From positions 1 through 64,000 of the forward strand of contig JACPFV010000013.1 of the NCBI GenBank assembly GCA_016182805.1: a stretch of DNA of 64,000 nt, written 5' to 3'. Each line of letters starts with the position of its first letter. The first letter of the stretch is position 1. Position numbers and translations under genes: made by a program. The notes beneath the pieces were generated by a model. The model saw only the letters and a program-made list of their open reading frames with translations. It was not told where the DNA came from and did not search any database. The stretch is from Gammaproteobacteria bacterium. Lineage in GTDB: Bacteria; Pseudomonadota; Gammaproteobacteria; Nevskiales; Nevskiaceae. This document shows, piece after piece, positions 45,526 through 55,485 of this stretch.

Positions 45526-47412
45526 GTGAGCAAATACAGCGCAGAAGAGATTGAAGTCCTGTCCGGCCTCGACCCCGTGCGGCGCCGGCCGGGCATGTAC
45601 ACCGACACCTCGCGCCCGAACCACCTGGCGCAGGAAGTCGTCGACAACGCGGTGGACGAGGCGCTGGCGGGGCACGCGCGCTCGGTGGCGGTCACGCTGT
45701 TCGCCGACGACTCGCTGCAAGTGCTGGACGACGGTCGCGGCATGCCGGTGGACGTGCACCCGGTGCACAAGGTCACGGGCGTGGAGCTGATCCTGACCAA
45801 GCTGCATTCAGGAGCCAAGTTCTCGAACCAGACGTACAAGTTCTCCGGCGGCCTGCACGGCGTGGGCGTGTCGGTGGTCAACGCGCTTTCGACCCGGCTC
45901 GACGTGCGCGTCTGGCGCGGCGGCGCCGAGTACCTGATGACCTTCAAGGACGGCGAGAAGGCGTCCAACCTGAAGCAGGTCGATACCGCGCCCAAGAGCC
46001 GCAGCGGCACCCAGGTGCGATTCTGGCCGGATGCGAAGTACTTCGAGACGCCCAAGTTCAACATCGCGCGCCTCAAGCACGCGCTGCGCGCCAAGGCGGT
46101 GCTGTGCCCCGGCCTCAAGGTCGGCTTCGAGGACGAGGCGACCAAGGAGCAGATTGCCTGGCAGTACGAGAACGGCCTGGTCGATTACCTCATGGAAGGC
46201 GTCGCCGGCAATTCCGTCGTCCCGGCGCAGCCCTTCACCGGCAAGCTGCAAGGCGAGCGCGAGGAAGCCGAGTGGGCGCTGCTGTGGGTGCCCGAAGCGA
46301 ACGGCGAATTGATCCAGGAAAGCTACGTCAACCTGATCCCGACGCCGCAGGGCGGCACCCACGTCAACGGCCTGCGCAGCGGACTGACCGAGGCGATCCG
46401 CGAGTTCTGCGAGTTCCAGAACCTGCTGCCGCGCGGCATGAAGCTCGCGCCCGAGGACGTGTGGAGCGGCTGCGCCTACGTGCTGTCGGTCAAGATGCAG
46501 AACCCGCAGTTCGCCGGCCAGACCAAGGAGCGCCTGTCCTCCGGCGAATGCGCGACCTTCGTCTCCGGCGTCGCGCACGACGCCTTCGGCCTGTGGCTGA
46601 ACCGGCACCCGGAGACCGGCCGCGAGGTCGCGCAACTGGTCATCGCCAACGCGCAGAAGCGCCTCAAGAGCGCCAGGCAGGTCGAGCGCAAGAAGATCAC
46701 CAGCGGCCCGGCGCTGCCGGGCAAGCTGGCCGACTGCGTCAGCGACGACGTAGGCAAGACCGAATTGTTCCTGGTGGAAGGCGACTCCGCCGGCGGCTCG
46801 GCCAAGCAGGCGCGCGACCGCAACTTCCAGGCGATCATGCCGCTGCGCGGCAAGATCCTGAACACCTGGGAGACCGACGCCGGCGAGGCGCTGGCCTCGC
46901 AGGAGATTCACGACATCAGCGTCGCCATCGGCGTGGATCCGGGCAGTGCCGACATCTCGGGACTGCGCTACGGCAAAGTCTGCGTGCTGGCCGACGCCGA
47001 CTCCGACGGACTGCACATCGCCACGCTGCTGTGCGCGCTGTTCCTGCGGCATTACCGTCCGCTGGTCGAGGCCGGGCACATCTACATCGCCATGCCGCCG
47101 CTGTTCCGCGTGGACGTGGGCAAGCAGGTGTTCTACGCGCTGGACGAATCCGAGCGCGACGGCGTGCTCGACCGCATCAAGGCGGAGAAGCTGAAGGGTC
47201 AGGTTTCCGTCACGCGCTTCAAGGGCCTGGGCGAGATGAACCCGATGCAGTTGCGCGAAACGACGATGACCCCGGATACGCGCCGCCTGGTGCAGCTTTC
47301 GCTGGACGACGACCCGGCCACGCACAAGCTGATGGACATGCTGCTGGGCAAGAAAAACGCGGCGCTGCGTCGCGACTGGCTGGAAAAGAAGGGCGACGAG
47401 GCTGAGATTTGA
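45526..47412 (+). CDS. parE: DNA topoisomerase IV subunit B
   Basis: 628 aa, full length. The GHKL ATPase (EVVDNAVDEALAG, VLDDGRGMPVDVH, KFSGGLHGVGVSVVNALS) is followed by the TOPRIM domain (LFLVEGDSAGGSAKQARDRN, LADADSDGLHI) and C-terminal RFKGLGEMNPMQLRETTM. With ParC it decatenates daughter chromosomes. GTG 45526 (VSKYSAEEIEVLSGLDP) starts at the conserved N-terminus. parC is 1 kb downstream, separated by the toxin-antitoxin locus. Confidence 0.96.
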   Translation: MSKYSAEEIEVLSGLDPVRRRPGMYTDTSRPNHLAQEVVDNAVDEALAGHARSVAVTLFADDSLQVLDDGRGMPVDVHPVHKVTGVELILTKLHSGAKFSNQTYKFSGGLHGVGVSVVNALSTRLDVRVWRGGAEYLMTFKDGEKASNLKQVDTAPKSRSGTQVRFWPDAKYFETPKFNIARLKHALRAKAVLCPGLKVGFEDEATKEQIAWQYENGLVDYLMEGVAGNSVVPAQPFTGKLQGEREEAEWALLWVPEANGELIQESYVNLIPTPQGGTHVNGLRSGLTEAIREFCEFQNLLPRGMKLAPEDVWSGCAYVLSVKMQNPQFAGQTKERLSSGECATFVSGVAHDAFGLWLNRHPETGREVAQLVIANAQKRLKSARQVERKKITSGPALPGKLADCVSDDVGKTELFLVEGDSAGGSAKQARDRNFQAIMPLRGKILNTWETDAGEALASQEIHDISVAIGVDPGSADISGLRYGKVCVLADADSDGLHIATLLCALFLRHYRPLVEAGHIYIAMPPLFRVDVGKQVFYALDESERDGVLDRIKAEKLKGQVSVTRFKGLGEMNPMQLRETTMTPDTRRLVQLSLDDDPATHKLMDMLLGKKNAALRRDWLEKKGDEAEI

Positions 47413-47424
47413 GCGTGCTAGACT

Positions 47425-47451
47425 GTTACCGTCTTACCGGTAAGGCGTAAC
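47425..47451. promoter_or_regulatory. Palindromic operator candidate of the vapBC-like locus
   Basis: An imperfect palindrome, GTTACCGTCTTACC followed by GGTAAGGCGTAAC, centred on TTACCGGTAA and ending five bases before the antitoxin ATG. Antitoxin-binding sites of AbrB-type pairs are usually placed this way. The insertion downstream also contains one GGTAAC. Confidence 0.5.
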
Positions 47452-47456
47452 AATCC

Positions 47457-47826
47457 ATGAGCACCGTTAGCGTTTCCAGCAAGGGTCAGGTCGTTAGGCT
47501 CTGTAAATAAATAACGGTAACAACTGACTTGGTAAACAACCGGTCCGACCAGGCTCTCGAACGCTGAACCCGTCACCTTTATTTCTTGCCGCCGCCTTAT
47601 TCCAAAGGCGGTTCGGCAGCGCCTGGGTATCAAGGCCGGTTCGCGACTGGAACTCAGCGAGTCCGGCGGTGAACTGCGGCTGAAACTGGCCGAACGCGCT
47701 GGAAAAGCCGCAACGGTCGAGGAGGGTCTCGGCCTTGCGCGCTACAAGGGTCCGCCGATTTCAATCGAGGATATGAACGAGGCCGTGAGCGAACACGTCC
47801 GCCGCAAGTGGAAAAAGCGCGCGTGA
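47457..47826 (+). pseudogene. AbrB/VapB-type antitoxin gene disrupted by a 100-bp insertion
   Basis: ATG 47457 reads MSTVSVSSKGQVV, then enters the insertion and stops at TAA 47508-47510. The remainder, from 47599, reads IPKAVRQRLGIKAGSRLELS and on to 47826. Removing 47497-47599 (the element plus one TTA) joins GTT-ATT-CCA and restores an uninterrupted 88-aa SpoVT/AbrB antitoxin with the diagnostic SSKGQVVIPKAVR motif. No ATG, GTG or TTG precedes the distal fragment in frame, so functional antitoxin is not expected. The stop overlaps the toxin start (GTGA). Confidence 0.85.
47497..47596. mobile_element. 100-bp MITE-like insertion with TTA target duplication
   Basis: It begins GGCTCTGTAAATAAATAACG and ends ...GCCGCC. 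The two ends are imperfect inverted repeats: 14 of the outer 21 positions match when the right end is reverse-complemented. TTA flanks it on both sides (47494-47496, 47597-47599). There is no coding capacity. It is AT-richer than its surroundings. A non-autonomous derivative of an IS with 3-bp TNA duplications (some IS5 subgroups) would fit, but no parent is identified. Confidence 0.65.
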
Positions 47827-48218
47827 TCGGCCTCGATACCAATGTGCTGGTGCGCTTCTATACCGCCGACGATCCTCGTCAGGCATCGATCGCGGAACGG
47901 GTGCTGAAGCGTGCCGACACCTTGTTCGTGCCCAAATCGGTTGTGCTCGAACTTTATTGGGTTCTGGCCAGCGTTTACGAAACGCCCGCCGCCCGCATTG
48001 TGGATGTCCTGCGTCACCTGATGAGCCTGGAACATGTCCGGATTGAGGACGAGGAAACCGTTGCCGCTGCCGTTGCGGGTTTCGAGGCGGGACTGGAGTT
48101 CGAAGATGCGCTGCATGTCGCATCGTGCCGGAGTTGCGAGCGCGTGCTGACATTTGACCGCAAGCGGGCGGGTCGTGCCCGGCGGCTTGAGTTGCCGCCT
48201 TGCGAAGTGCCCGAATAA
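47823..48218 (+). CDS. VapC-like PIN-domain toxin ribonuclease
   Basis: 131 aa from GTG 47823, overlapping the antitoxin stop; GTG 47808 is an alternative. All four PIN acidic positions are present: Asp in IGLDTNVLVRF, Glu in VVLELYWVL, Asp in EFEDALHVA and Asp in LTFDRKR. The gene is intact and should encode an active Mg-dependent RNase, despite the broken antitoxin gene directly upstream. It may be silent if translation depended on coupling. Confidence 0.88.
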   Translation: MIGLDTNVLVRFYTADDPRQASIAERVLKRADTLFVPKSVVLELYWVLASVYETPAARIVDVLRHLMSLEHVRIEDEETVAAAVAGFEAGLEFEDALHVASCRSCERVLTFDRKRAGRARRLELPPCEVPE

Positions 48219-48415
48219 GGCCGGCGCGGACGGCTTGCTCCCGAGCGGAATGCCCGATCCGGGTATGTGCATACCCAAAGTGGGCATGTTCTTGTCGATA
48301 GCGTACCGCGGTAGACGAGGACGGCCGGCGCCTGTTTGCGATGGTCAAGGAAAAGAGCTGGCGCGCGATCGACTCCCGGTTGCCGCCGAATGAATCGAAA
48401 GTGAGTGATCGACGA

Positions 48416-50653
48416 ATGCAAACCCTCGAAACCGAAAAGATCCCGCTCCGCACCTTCGCGGAAAAGGCGTACCTCGACTACTCGATGTACGTCGTGCTGG
48501 ATCGCGCGCTGCCGCACATCGCGGACGGCCTGAAGCCGGTGCAGCGCCGCATCGTCTACGCCATGAGCGAGCTGGGCCTGTCGGCCCAGGCCAAGCCGAA
48601 GAAGTCGGCGCGCACGGTGGGCGACGTCATCGGCAAGTTCCATCCGCATGGCGACTCGGCCTGCTACGAGGCCATGGTCACGATGGCGCAGGCGTTTTCC
48701 TACCGCTATCCGCTGGTGGACGGGCAGGGCAACTGGGGCTCGCCGGACGACCCCAAGTCCTTTGCCGCCATGCGCTACACGGAGGCGAAGCTGGCCCCGT
48801 ACGCGGCGGTGCTGCTGTCCGAGCTGGACCAGGGCACGGTGGACTGGCTGCCGAACTTCGACGGCACGCTCAAGGAGCCGCGCCTGCTTCCGGCGCGACT
48901 GCCCAACATCCTGGTCAATGGCACCACTGGCATCGCGGTCGGCATGGCCACGGACATCCCGCCGCACAACCTGCGCGAGCTGGCTGCCGCTTGCTTGCAT
49001 CTGCTGAAGCACCCCAACGCGCACTGGGATTCGCTGTGCGAGATGGTGCCAGGGCCGGATTTCCCCTCCGGCTGCGAGATCGTTTCCTCGCCGGAGGAGA
49101 TCCGCAAGGTATACGAGGAAGGCACCGGCCAGATCCGCGGGCGCGCTCGCTGGGAGAAGGAAGACGGCAACATCGTCGTCACCAATCTTCCGCACCAGGT
49201 CTCGCCGGCCAAGATCCTGGAGCAGATCGCCGAGCAGATGCGGGCCAAGAAGCTGCCGCTGGTCGAGGACCTGCGCGACGAATCGGATCATGAAAACCCG
49301 ATCCGCCTGGTGATCGTGCCGCGCTCCAACCGCGTGGAACCGGACGCGCTGATGGCGCACCTGTTCGCGACCACCGAGCTGGAAAAAAACTTCCGCATCA
49401 ACCTCAACATGATCGGCCTGGACGGCCGGCCGCGGGTCAAGAACCTCAAGGAAATCCTGCTCGAGTGGCTGGACTACCGCATCGCCACCGTGCGCCGGCG
49501 CCTGGAGCACCGGCTGCAGAAGGTGGGCGACCGCCTGCACATCCTGGCCGGCCTTTTGATCGCCTACCTCAACCTGGACGAGGTGATCCGCATCATCCGC
49601 ACCGAGGACGAGCCCAAGCCGGTGCTGATGACGCGCTTCAAGCTGTCCGAGATCCAGGCCGAAGCGATCCTGGAAACCAAGCTGCGCCACCTCCAGAAGC
49701 TGGAGGAGATGAAGATCAAGGGCGAGCAGAAGGAGCTGGCCGAGGAGCGCAAGCGGCTGGAAGAGCTGCTGCATTCGGAGCCCAAGCTCAAGAAGCTCAT
49801 CGGCGACGAAATCAAGGCCGACGCCGACAAGTACGGCGACGAGCGGCGCTGCCCGATCGTCGTGCGCCCGGCGGCACAGGCCTTCGAGGCGACGGAGATC
49901 GTGCCGGCCGAAGCGATCACGGTGGTCCTGTCCAAGGCCGGGTGGATCCGCGCCGCCAAGGGACACGAGGTCAACCCGGCCGAGCTGGACTACAAGGCGG
50001 GCGACGAGTACCTGGCGTCGGCCCAGGGCCGCAGCAACCAGCTCCTGATCCTGATCGATTCCAAGGGCCGCTCGTACACGCTGCCGGCGCACGAGCTGCC
50101 GTCCGCGCGCGGCCACGGCGAGCCGGTCACGACGCGCCTGGACCTCGGCGACGGCGCGCGCATCGTCGGCCTGATGCTGGGCGATGCCGCCGAGAAATGC
50201 GTGCTGGGCGCCGACGACGGCTATGGCTTCGTCGCGCCGCTCGGCGAGCTGCAATCGCGCCTGCGCGCCGGCAAGGCGGCGGTCTCGGTCGGCGAGGGCG
50301 CCACCGCGCTGACGCCGGCCAGGCTGCGCGATCCGGCGGCGGACCAGATCGCCTGCGTGACGGCGGAGGGCCGTCTGCTGGTATTCCCGGCGTCGGAGCT
50401 GCCGGAAATGGCCAAGGGCAAGGGCAACAAGCTGGTGACGCTGAAAGGCGAGGACCGCATCGTCGCCTGGGGACCGCTGCCGTCCGGCGCCAGCCTGGTG
50501 CTGCTGTCCGGCAAGCGCACGCTGACCTTGAAGCCGTCCGACTGGGCGGCCTACAAGGGCGCCCGCGCCAGCCGCGGCGGCCATCTGCCGCGCGGATTCC
50601 AGAGCGTTCAAGGACTTACGGTCGAATTGCCGAAGGCGGCCGGCGGAAACTAA
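48416..50653 (+). CDS. parC: DNA topoisomerase IV subunit A
   Basis: 745 aa, the usual ParC length. [20 protein letters not shown] opens the breakage-reunion domain, and the catalytic Tyr is expected in [12 protein letters not shown]. The quinolone region reads [13 protein letters not shown], with Ser and Glu analogues at the wild-type resistance positions. The C-terminal domain is a short beta-pinwheel. ATG 48416 is chosen because conservation starts there; ATG 48341 lacks an RBS. The gene follows the toxin after 200 bp. Confidence 0.95.
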   Translation: MQTLETEKIPLRTFAEKAYLDYSMYVVLDRALPHIADGLKPVQRRIVYAMSELGLSAQAKPKKSARTVGDVIGKFHPHGDSACYEAMVTMAQAFSYRYPLVDGQGNWGSPDDPKSFAAMRYTEAKLAPYAAVLLSELDQGTVDWLPNFDGTLKEPRLLPARLPNILVNGTTGIAVGMATDIPPHNLRELAAACLHLLKHPNAHWDSLCEMVPGPDFPSGCEIVSSPEEIRKVYEEGTGQIRGRARWEKEDGNIVVTNLPHQVSPAKILEQIAEQMRAKKLPLVEDLRDESDHENPIRLVIVPRSNRVEPDALMAHLFATTELEKNFRINLNMIGLDGRPRVKNLKEILLEWLDYRIATVRRRLEHRLQKVGDRLHILAGLLIAYLNLDEVIRIIRTEDEPKPVLMTRFKLSEIQAEAILETKLRHLQKLEEMKIKGEQKELAEERKRLEELLHSEPKLKKLIGDEIKADADKYGDERRCPIVVRPAAQAFEATEIVPAEAITVVLSKAGWIRAAKGHEVNPAELDYKAGDEYLASAQGRSNQLLILIDSKGRSYTLPAHELPSARGHGEPVTTRLDLGDGARIVGLMLGDAAEKCVLGADDGYGFVAPLGELQSRLRAGKAAVSVGEGATALTPARLRDPAADQIACVTAEGRLLVFPASELPEMAKGKGNKLVTLKGEDRIVAWGPLPSGASLVLLSGKRTLTLKPSDWAAYKGARASRGGHLPRGFQSVQGLTVELPKAAGGN

Positions 50654-50716
50654 GGCCTTGATTTTTGGGTCGAAGCCCCCAGATTCCCCCTTGCGTTCAA
50701 ACTTCGGAAAGGAGCC

Positions 50717-51601
50717 ATGAAAAGAGTCCTGCTGTTCCTCGCGACCAACCTCGCGGTCATCGTCGTTCTGAGCTTCGTCGCCTCCCTGCTGGGCGTGAAC
50801 CGCTGGCTCACGGCGCAGGGCATGAACTACGAGGCGCTGCTGGCGTTCGCCGCGGTGTTCGGCTTCGGCGGCGCGTTCATCTCGCTGCTGATCTCCAAGC
50901 CCATGGCGAAATGGACCACCGGCGCGCAGATCATCACGCAGCCGCGCAACTCCGCCGAGTCCTGGCTGCTGGCGACCATCCAGCGCCAGGCGCAGCAGGC
51001 CGGCATCGGCATGCCGGAGGTCGCGGTCTACGAGTCGCCCGATCCCAACGCCTTTGCCACCGGCGCCAACCGCAACAACGCGCTCGTCGCGGTATCCACC
51101 GGCCTGCTGCGCAACATGAGCCAGGACGAGGTCGAGGCGGTGCTGGGGCACGAAATCAGCCACGTCGCCAACGGCGACATGGTGACGCTCACTCTGATCC
51201 AGGGCGTGGTCAACACCTTCGTGATCTTCCTGGCGCGCGTGGTCGGCTACTTCATCGACCAGGTCGTGCTGCGCCGCGGCTCCTCGGAGGAGGCGAGCGC
51301 GCCGGGCATCGGCTACATGTTCACCGTGATGATCCTGGAGATCGTGTTCGGCGTCCTCGCCAGCATGATCGTGGCCTGGTTCTCGCGCCAGCGTGAGTTC
51401 CGCGCCGACGCGGGCGGCGCCCACCTGGCCGGCCGCCGCAAGATGATCGCCGCGCTGGAGCGCCTGAAGGCCGCGCACGAACTGCCGAGCCAGTTGCCGG
51501 AGCAGATGAAGGCGTTCGGGATTCGTGGGGCTTCGGTGGCGAAGCTGTTCATGTCGCACCCGCCGCTGGAAGCCCGGATCGCCGCGCTTCAGGCGGGATA
51601 A
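50717..51601 (+). CDS. htpX: Membrane protease HtpX
   Basis: 294 aa zinc metalloprotease of the inner membrane. It has two N-terminal helices ([38 protein letters not shown]), the HEISH zinc site in [14 protein letters not shown] and two further helices. It takes part in membrane protein quality control with FtsH. GGAAAGGAG stands six bases before ATG 50717. Confidence 0.96.
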   Translation: MKRVLLFLATNLAVIVVLSFVASLLGVNRWLTAQGMNYEALLAFAAVFGFGGAFISLLISKPMAKWTTGAQIITQPRNSAESWLLATIQRQAQQAGIGMPEVAVYESPDPNAFATGANRNNALVAVSTGLLRNMSQDEVEAVLGHEISHVANGDMVTLTLIQGVVNTFVIFLARVVGYFIDQVVLRRGSSEEASAPGIGYMFTVMILEIVFGVLASMIVAWFSRQREFRADAGGAHLAGRRKMIAALERLKAAHELPSQLPEQMKAFGIRGASVAKLFMSHPPLEARIAALQAG

Positions 51602-51651
51602 GTATCGTCCTGATTTGTTCCGGGCCAGGAAATGTGACTTCCTGTCTATGA

Positions 51652-51671
51652 CCGGGCCATCCATGGCCCGG
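51652..51671. repeat. REP-like palindrome, copy A
   Basis: CCGGGCCATCCATGGCCCGG, a perfect inverted repeat with 9-bp arms, identical to 54872-54891 and nearly so to 28208-28227. The preceding CTGTC..GA also matches the 54872 copy. It lies between htpX and the convergent fimX-like gene. Confidence 0.7.
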
Positions 51672-51680
51672 GGTTTCAAA

Positions 51681-51710
51681 CGGGGCGCCCAATGGGCGCC
51701 CCGAGTATTT
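51681..51710. terminator. Bidirectional terminator between htpX and fimX-like gene
   Basis: CGGGGCGCCC-AAT-GGGCGCCCCG is a perfect 10-bp stem (51681-51703). AGTATTTT follows on the plus strand; only a short TTTG follows on the minus strand. Confidence 0.65.
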
Positions 51711-51716
51711 TGGGGT

Positions 51717-53810
51717 TTACCGCGGCAGGTCGGTGGACAGGAGCACGACCTCCGGCTCCTGGATGTGGTGGCCCTGGATGTAGTTGACGCCCATCTGCCA
51801 CAGGCGCGCCATGACGTTGGCGTCCTCGACGTGGGACACGATGGTGCGGATGCCCTTCTGCTTGGCGATCTCCATCAGCTCCGACATCTTCTTCTGCAGC
51901 TTGGCGTCGTTGAAGCTCTTGGTGAAGGAGAAGTGGAAGCGCAGGAAGCCGGCGGGGATGTGCTCCAGGATCTGCGCGGAGTTGTTGCCGATGCCGAAGT
52001 GGTCCAGCGCGATCTCGCCGCCGAGTTGGCGCAGCGCCTGGGTCAGCGCGCGCGCCTTGGCGATGTGGTTCTGCAGCACGATCTCCTGGATCTGGAACAC
52101 CATCTCGTCCTTCTTCAGCGGCCGCTGCTTGAACAGTTCGCGCAGCCAGGCGACGAAGTTGTCGGCGTCCTTGAGCGTTTCCTCGGACACGCGCACGAAC
52201 AGCGAGGACACCTCGCGCGCGCCCTCGCGCTTGGCCAGCACCTTGAGCGCGCGCGCCACCACCCAGCGGTCGATGGTCTTGATGAGGCCGTGCTTTTCCG
52301 CCACCTGGATGAACTCCTTGGCGTGGATTTCCTTGCCGGTCTCGTCGAGCATGCGCACCAGCACGTCGAAGTGCTGCCGCGTGTCGCCTTCCAGGCTGGC
52401 TATGGACTGGTAGGCCAGCTTGAGGCGGTTGTCCTGGATCGCCTTCTGGATGCGCTGGATCCACATCAGTTCCTCGCGCTCCGCGACCGTGACCTGCGCG
52501 GCCGGGCCGACCACGACCACCTTGTTGCCGCCCTGGCCGGACAGCTTGCGCGCCTCGCGCACCGCGTCGGCGACCATGGTCTTGGGCGCCTCCTTGCCCG
52601 ACAGCGGATAGGCGGCGATGGAGACGGACACGTGCGCCTCGTGCCCGGCAGTGCTGAAGATCTGCGCGGCGACGTCCTTGCGCAGGGTCTCGGACAGCGC
52701 CTCGATGTCCGCGACCCTGGGCCGGTTCGCGACCAGGGCCAGCTCGGAGGTGGAGAAGCGGAGGGCCTGCTCCCTGGGTGTCAGGCGCTGCTTGAGCAGC
52801 AGCAGGAGCTGCGTCATGAGCTGCTCGGCGTCGCGGTAGCCGAGGCGGTCCTCGATGGTGTCGTAGCCATCCACCGCCACCGCCAGCAGGCCGAGGACGC
52901 CGGGCGTCCTGGCGGAGTCCCAGCCGGCCAGCGCGTCGAACAGGGCGATGCGGTCGGGCGGCGCGGGCGCGGCCGGGGGAGGGGGCGCGGCGGCGGGCAC
53001 GGCCACCGGCGCGGGCGGCGCGGCCTCGGCGCGGATCAGCAGCTCGATGAACCGTTCGTCATTGAGCGTGCCGAGTGTCATGCGCGCCTTCGCGTTCAAC
53101 GCCCGGCCGTCCTTCGTCTGCAGGCCCAGCTCGATCGGCGTGTCCGGCTTGAGCTTGCCCTGCAGGAACAGCTTGAGCGTCTGCTTGGCCTGCGTCTGCG
53201 CCTCCGGGCGCACCAGGTCCATCATCGGCGAGCCTTCCAGCGCCTCGGACGACTCGTGGCCCAGCAGCGTGGCGAAGGCGGCGTTGACGTGCGTGAGGAT
53301 GCCCTCCTGGATGTGCACCACCGCATCGGTGGACTCGGCCATGAGGTTGCGGTGCCGCGCCTCGAAGTCCGCCAGCCGCACGCGCGTGTTGCGCAGCTCG
53401 CGCAGGTGCTGGTGGTGCAGCAGCTCGCGGATGCACACCAGCTCCAGGTGGTGCAGGTGCTTGAGGTCGGCGTGCGAGACCAGGTCCTTGGCGCCGGCGG
53501 CGATCGCGCCGATCGTCTCCTGCGGCGACAGGCGCAGGCCCATCAGCACGATCGGCAGGTCCGGCGCGATGCGGTTGCACAGGGCGATGACGTCCTGCGG
53601 CGAAGCCTCCGGCACGCCCTCGGCGCACAGGACCAGGTCGGGCGGGCTGCGGCGCAGCACGTCTTCGACGTCTTCGAGGTCGGTGACCCAGGCGGCGCGC
53701 ACCGGATGGCCGGCGTTGCGCAGGTGGCTCTCGATGCGCTTGGCGATCTCCTCGCTCTCGCACACGACGAGAAGGACGGCGCTTTGAATGGTCGAGGCGT
53801 CGGCAGCCAT
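51717..53810 (-). CDS. fimX: FimX-like REC-PAS-GGDEF-EAL protein (degenerate)
   Basis: 697 aa, close to FimX of Pseudomonas. Order: receiver-like (1-130; the phospho-acceptor region reads LVLCAEG, lacking Asp), PAS (about 155-260), Ala/Pro linker, GGDEF-like (about 300-430, no GGDEF motif) and EAL-like (from about 450). EAL is replaced by DVLVRM and the DDFG motif by LDHFGIG, so phosphodiesterase activity is unlikely. The end VNYIQGHHIQEPEVV is characteristic of FimX, which binds c-di-GMP and promotes type IV pilus assembly at the pole. Confidence 0.82.
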   Translation of the reverse strand: MAADASTIQSAVLLVVCESEEIAKRIESHLRNAGHPVRAAWVTDLEDVEDVLRRSPPDLVLCAEGVPEASPQDVIALCNRIAPDLPIVLMGLRLSPQETIGAIAAGAKDLVSHADLKHLHHLELVCIRELLHHQHLRELRNTRVRLADFEARHRNLMAESTDAVVHIQEGILTHVNAAFATLLGHESSEALEGSPMMDLVRPEAQTQAKQTLKLFLQGKLKPDTPIELGLQTKDGRALNAKARMTLGTLNDERFIELLIRAEAAPPAPVAVPAAAPPPPAAPAPPDRIALFDALAGWDSARTPGVLGLLAVAVDGYDTIEDRLGYRDAEQLMTQLLLLLKQRLTPREQALRFSTSELALVANRPRVADIEALSETLRKDVAAQIFSTAGHEAHVSVSIAAYPLSGKEAPKTMVADAVREARKLSGQGGNKVVVVGPAAQVTVAEREELMWIQRIQKAIQDNRLKLAYQSIASLEGDTRQHFDVLVRMLDETGKEIHAKEFIQVAEKHGLIKTIDRWVVARALKVLAKREGAREVSSLFVRVSEETLKDADNFVAWLRELFKQRPLKKDEMVFQIQEIVLQNHIAKARALTQALRQLGGEIALDHFGIGNNSAQILEHIPAGFLRFHFSFTKSFNDAKLQKKMSELMEIAKQKGIRTIVSHVEDANVMARLWQMGVNYIQGHHIQEPEVVLLSTDLPR

Positions 53811-53830
53811 GCGTACCCTGGTCTAGATGC

Positions 53831-54841
53831 TCACCATGGTACAACGGTTTTGGCCGGAGCCCCCGTGTCCTCGCGCACAAGCCGCGGCACCAGATAGCCG
53901 GGCAGGCGGGCGGCCAGCTCGCGCATCAGCGGCTGCGCCCGGGATTCGTCCACTTCGAAATGCGCCGCGCCCTGTACGCGGTCGAGCAGGTGCAGGTAGT
54001 ACGGCAGCACACCCAGCGCGAACAGGCGCTCGGACAGGTCGTGCAGGGCTGCGGCCGAGTCGTTGACGCCGCGCAGCAGCACCGACTGGTTCAGCAGGGT
54101 CAGGCCGAGCCCGCGCAGGCGGGCGACCGCCGCGGCGACCGTTTCGTCCAGCTCCTGGGCGTGGTTGGCGTGCAGCACCACCACCTTCTGCAGGCGCCCG
54201 CGGCCGAGCCAGGCGAGCAGGGCCTCGTCCACCCGTTCCGGCAGCACGATGGGTTGGCGCGTGTGCAGGCGCAGGCGCCGCACGTGCGGCAGGAATTCCA
54301 GTGCCTCGGCGAACTCGGCGAGCTTCGCGTCCGGCAGGGACAGCGGGTCGCCGCCGGACAGGATCACCTCCTGGATCGAGCGGTCCTGCGCCAGTTCCTT
54401 CAGCGTCTCCTGCCAGTGGTCGCGCGCGGCCAGCGCGTCGGAATACGGAAAGTGCCGGCGGAAGCAGTAGCGGCAGTGCACCGCGCAGGCGCCGGTGGCG
54501 ATCACCAGCGCGCGGCCGTGGTACTTGTGGACGAGGCCACCGGGCCGCAGCTTCTTCAGGTCGCCCACGGCGTCGCGGCCAAAGCCCGGCACCTCGCGGC
54601 CTTCTTCGGCCTGCGGCCACACTTGCAGGAACAGGGGGTCCTGCGGATCGCCCTTGCGCATGCGCGCCGCGAAGCCGCGCGGCACGCGCAGCGGGAAGTC
54701 GCGCTGCGCCGCCGGGTTCAGGGACGGCAGTGCCGGGTCGAGTCCGAGGCAATCGAGCAGTTCCGCGGGGCGGGTGATTGCCCGCGACAGCTCGCGCTGC
54801 CAGGCCGGTATCTGTCGAGGCGCGGCGTTTGTCTGTATCAT
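53831..54841 (-). CDS. epmB: EF-P beta-lysylation enzyme EpmB (lysine 2,3-aminomutase-like)
   Basis: 336 aa radical-SAM protein converting alpha-lysine to beta-lysine for EF-P. The cluster motif is [11 protein letters not shown], with [14 protein letters not shown] as the GGD SAM-binding motif and PLP-type region near the C-terminus ([20 protein letters not shown]). ATG 54841 ([19 protein letters not shown]) is the family-like start. Divergent from efp across a 77-bp spacer containing a palindrome. Confidence 0.94.
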   Translation of the reverse strand: MIQTNAAPRQIPAWQRELSRAITRPAELLDCLGLDPALPSLNPAAQRDFPLRVPRGFAARMRKGDPQDPLFLQVWPQAEEGREVPGFGRDAVGDLKKLRPGGLVHKYHGRALVIATGACAVHCRYCFRRHFPYSDALAARDHWQETLKELAQDRSIQEVILSGGDPLSLPDAKLAEFAEALEFLPHVRRLRLHTRQPIVLPERVDEALLAWLGRGRLQKVVVLHANHAQELDETVAAAVARLRGLGLTLLNQSVLLRGVNDSAAALHDLSERLFALGVLPYYLHLLDRVQGAAHFEVDESRAQPLMRELAARLPGYLVPRLVREDTGAPAKTVVPW

Positions 54842-54871
54842 TGCGCGCCATTTTGACATCCCTGTCGAAGA

Positions 54872-54891
54872 CCGGGCCATCCATGGCCCGG
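54872..54891. repeat. REP-like palindrome, copy B, in the efp leader
   Basis: CCGGGCCATCCATGGCCCGG, identical to 51652-51671, located 27 bp before the efp ATG in the epmB-efp spacer. It would form a hairpin near the efp translation start region. Confidence 0.7.
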
Positions 54892-54918
54892 AGATTCGGA
54901 AACAGCCAGAGAGATTCC

Positions 54919-55485
54919 ATGAGCACCGTCAGCACCAGCGACATGAAGGCCGGCGTCAAGATTCTGATCGACGGCGTGCCGTTTTCGATCGTCGAAAACG
55001 AATACGTGAAGCCGGGCAAAGGCCAGGCGTTCAACCGCGTCAAGATCCGCAACCTCAAGACCGGCCGCGTCATCGAGAAGACCTGGCGCTCCGGCGACAG
55101 CTTCGAGGCGGCGGACGTCGAAGAGCGCGACCTGCAGTACCTCTACACCGACGGCGAGTTCTGGCACTTCATGGACCCGGCCAACTTCGAGCAGCACACC
55201 GCCGACAAGACCGCGGTCGGCGACGCCGCCCAGTGGCTCAAGGAGCAGGACGAGGTCCGCATCATGTTCTGGAACGGTCAGCCGCTGACCGTGACCCCGC
55301 CCAACACCGTCACGCTCAAGATCGTCGAAACCGATCCGGGCGTGCGCGGCGACACCGTGACCGGCGGCACCAAGCCGGCCAAGCTCGAAACCGGCGCGGT
55401 GGTGAAGGTGCCCCTGTTCATCAACGAGGGCGAGGTCATCAAGGTCGACACGCGCACCGGCGAGTACCTGTCGCGCGTGAAATGA
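54919..55485 (+). CDS. efp: Elongation factor P
   Basis: 188 aa, three OB-like domains. It relieves ribosome stalling at polyproline. The modified lysine is K34 in [12 protein letters not shown], matching the EpmA/B (Lys) type rather than the Arg-rhamnosylated type. The ATG follows AGAGAG. The stop overlaps epmA (ATGA), so target and modifying ligase are co-expressed. Confidence 0.97.
   Translation: MSTVSTSDMKAGVKILIDGVPFSIVENEYVKPGKGQAFNRVKIRNLKTGRVIEKTWRSGDSFEAADVEERDLQYLYTDGEFWHFMDPANFEQHTADKTAVGDAAQWLKEQDEVRIMFWNGQPLTVTPPNTVTLKIVETDPGVRGDTVTGGTKPAKLETGAVVKVPLFINEGEVIKVDTRTGEYLSRVK

Noticed and set aside
47418-47633. 71-codon minus-strand open frame across the inserted element
   Set aside because: Spans the element and both antitoxin fragments antisense; no transposase or other similarity, no RBS.
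48014-51679. A 1221-codon minus-strand open frame over parC and htpX
   Set aside because: Antisense to two conserved genes, no RBS or recognisable domain; produced by GC-rich third positions.
51525-53897. A 790-codon plus-strand open frame opposite the fimX-like gene
   Set aside because: Low-complexity shadow of a conserved REC-PAS-GGDEF-EAL gene.
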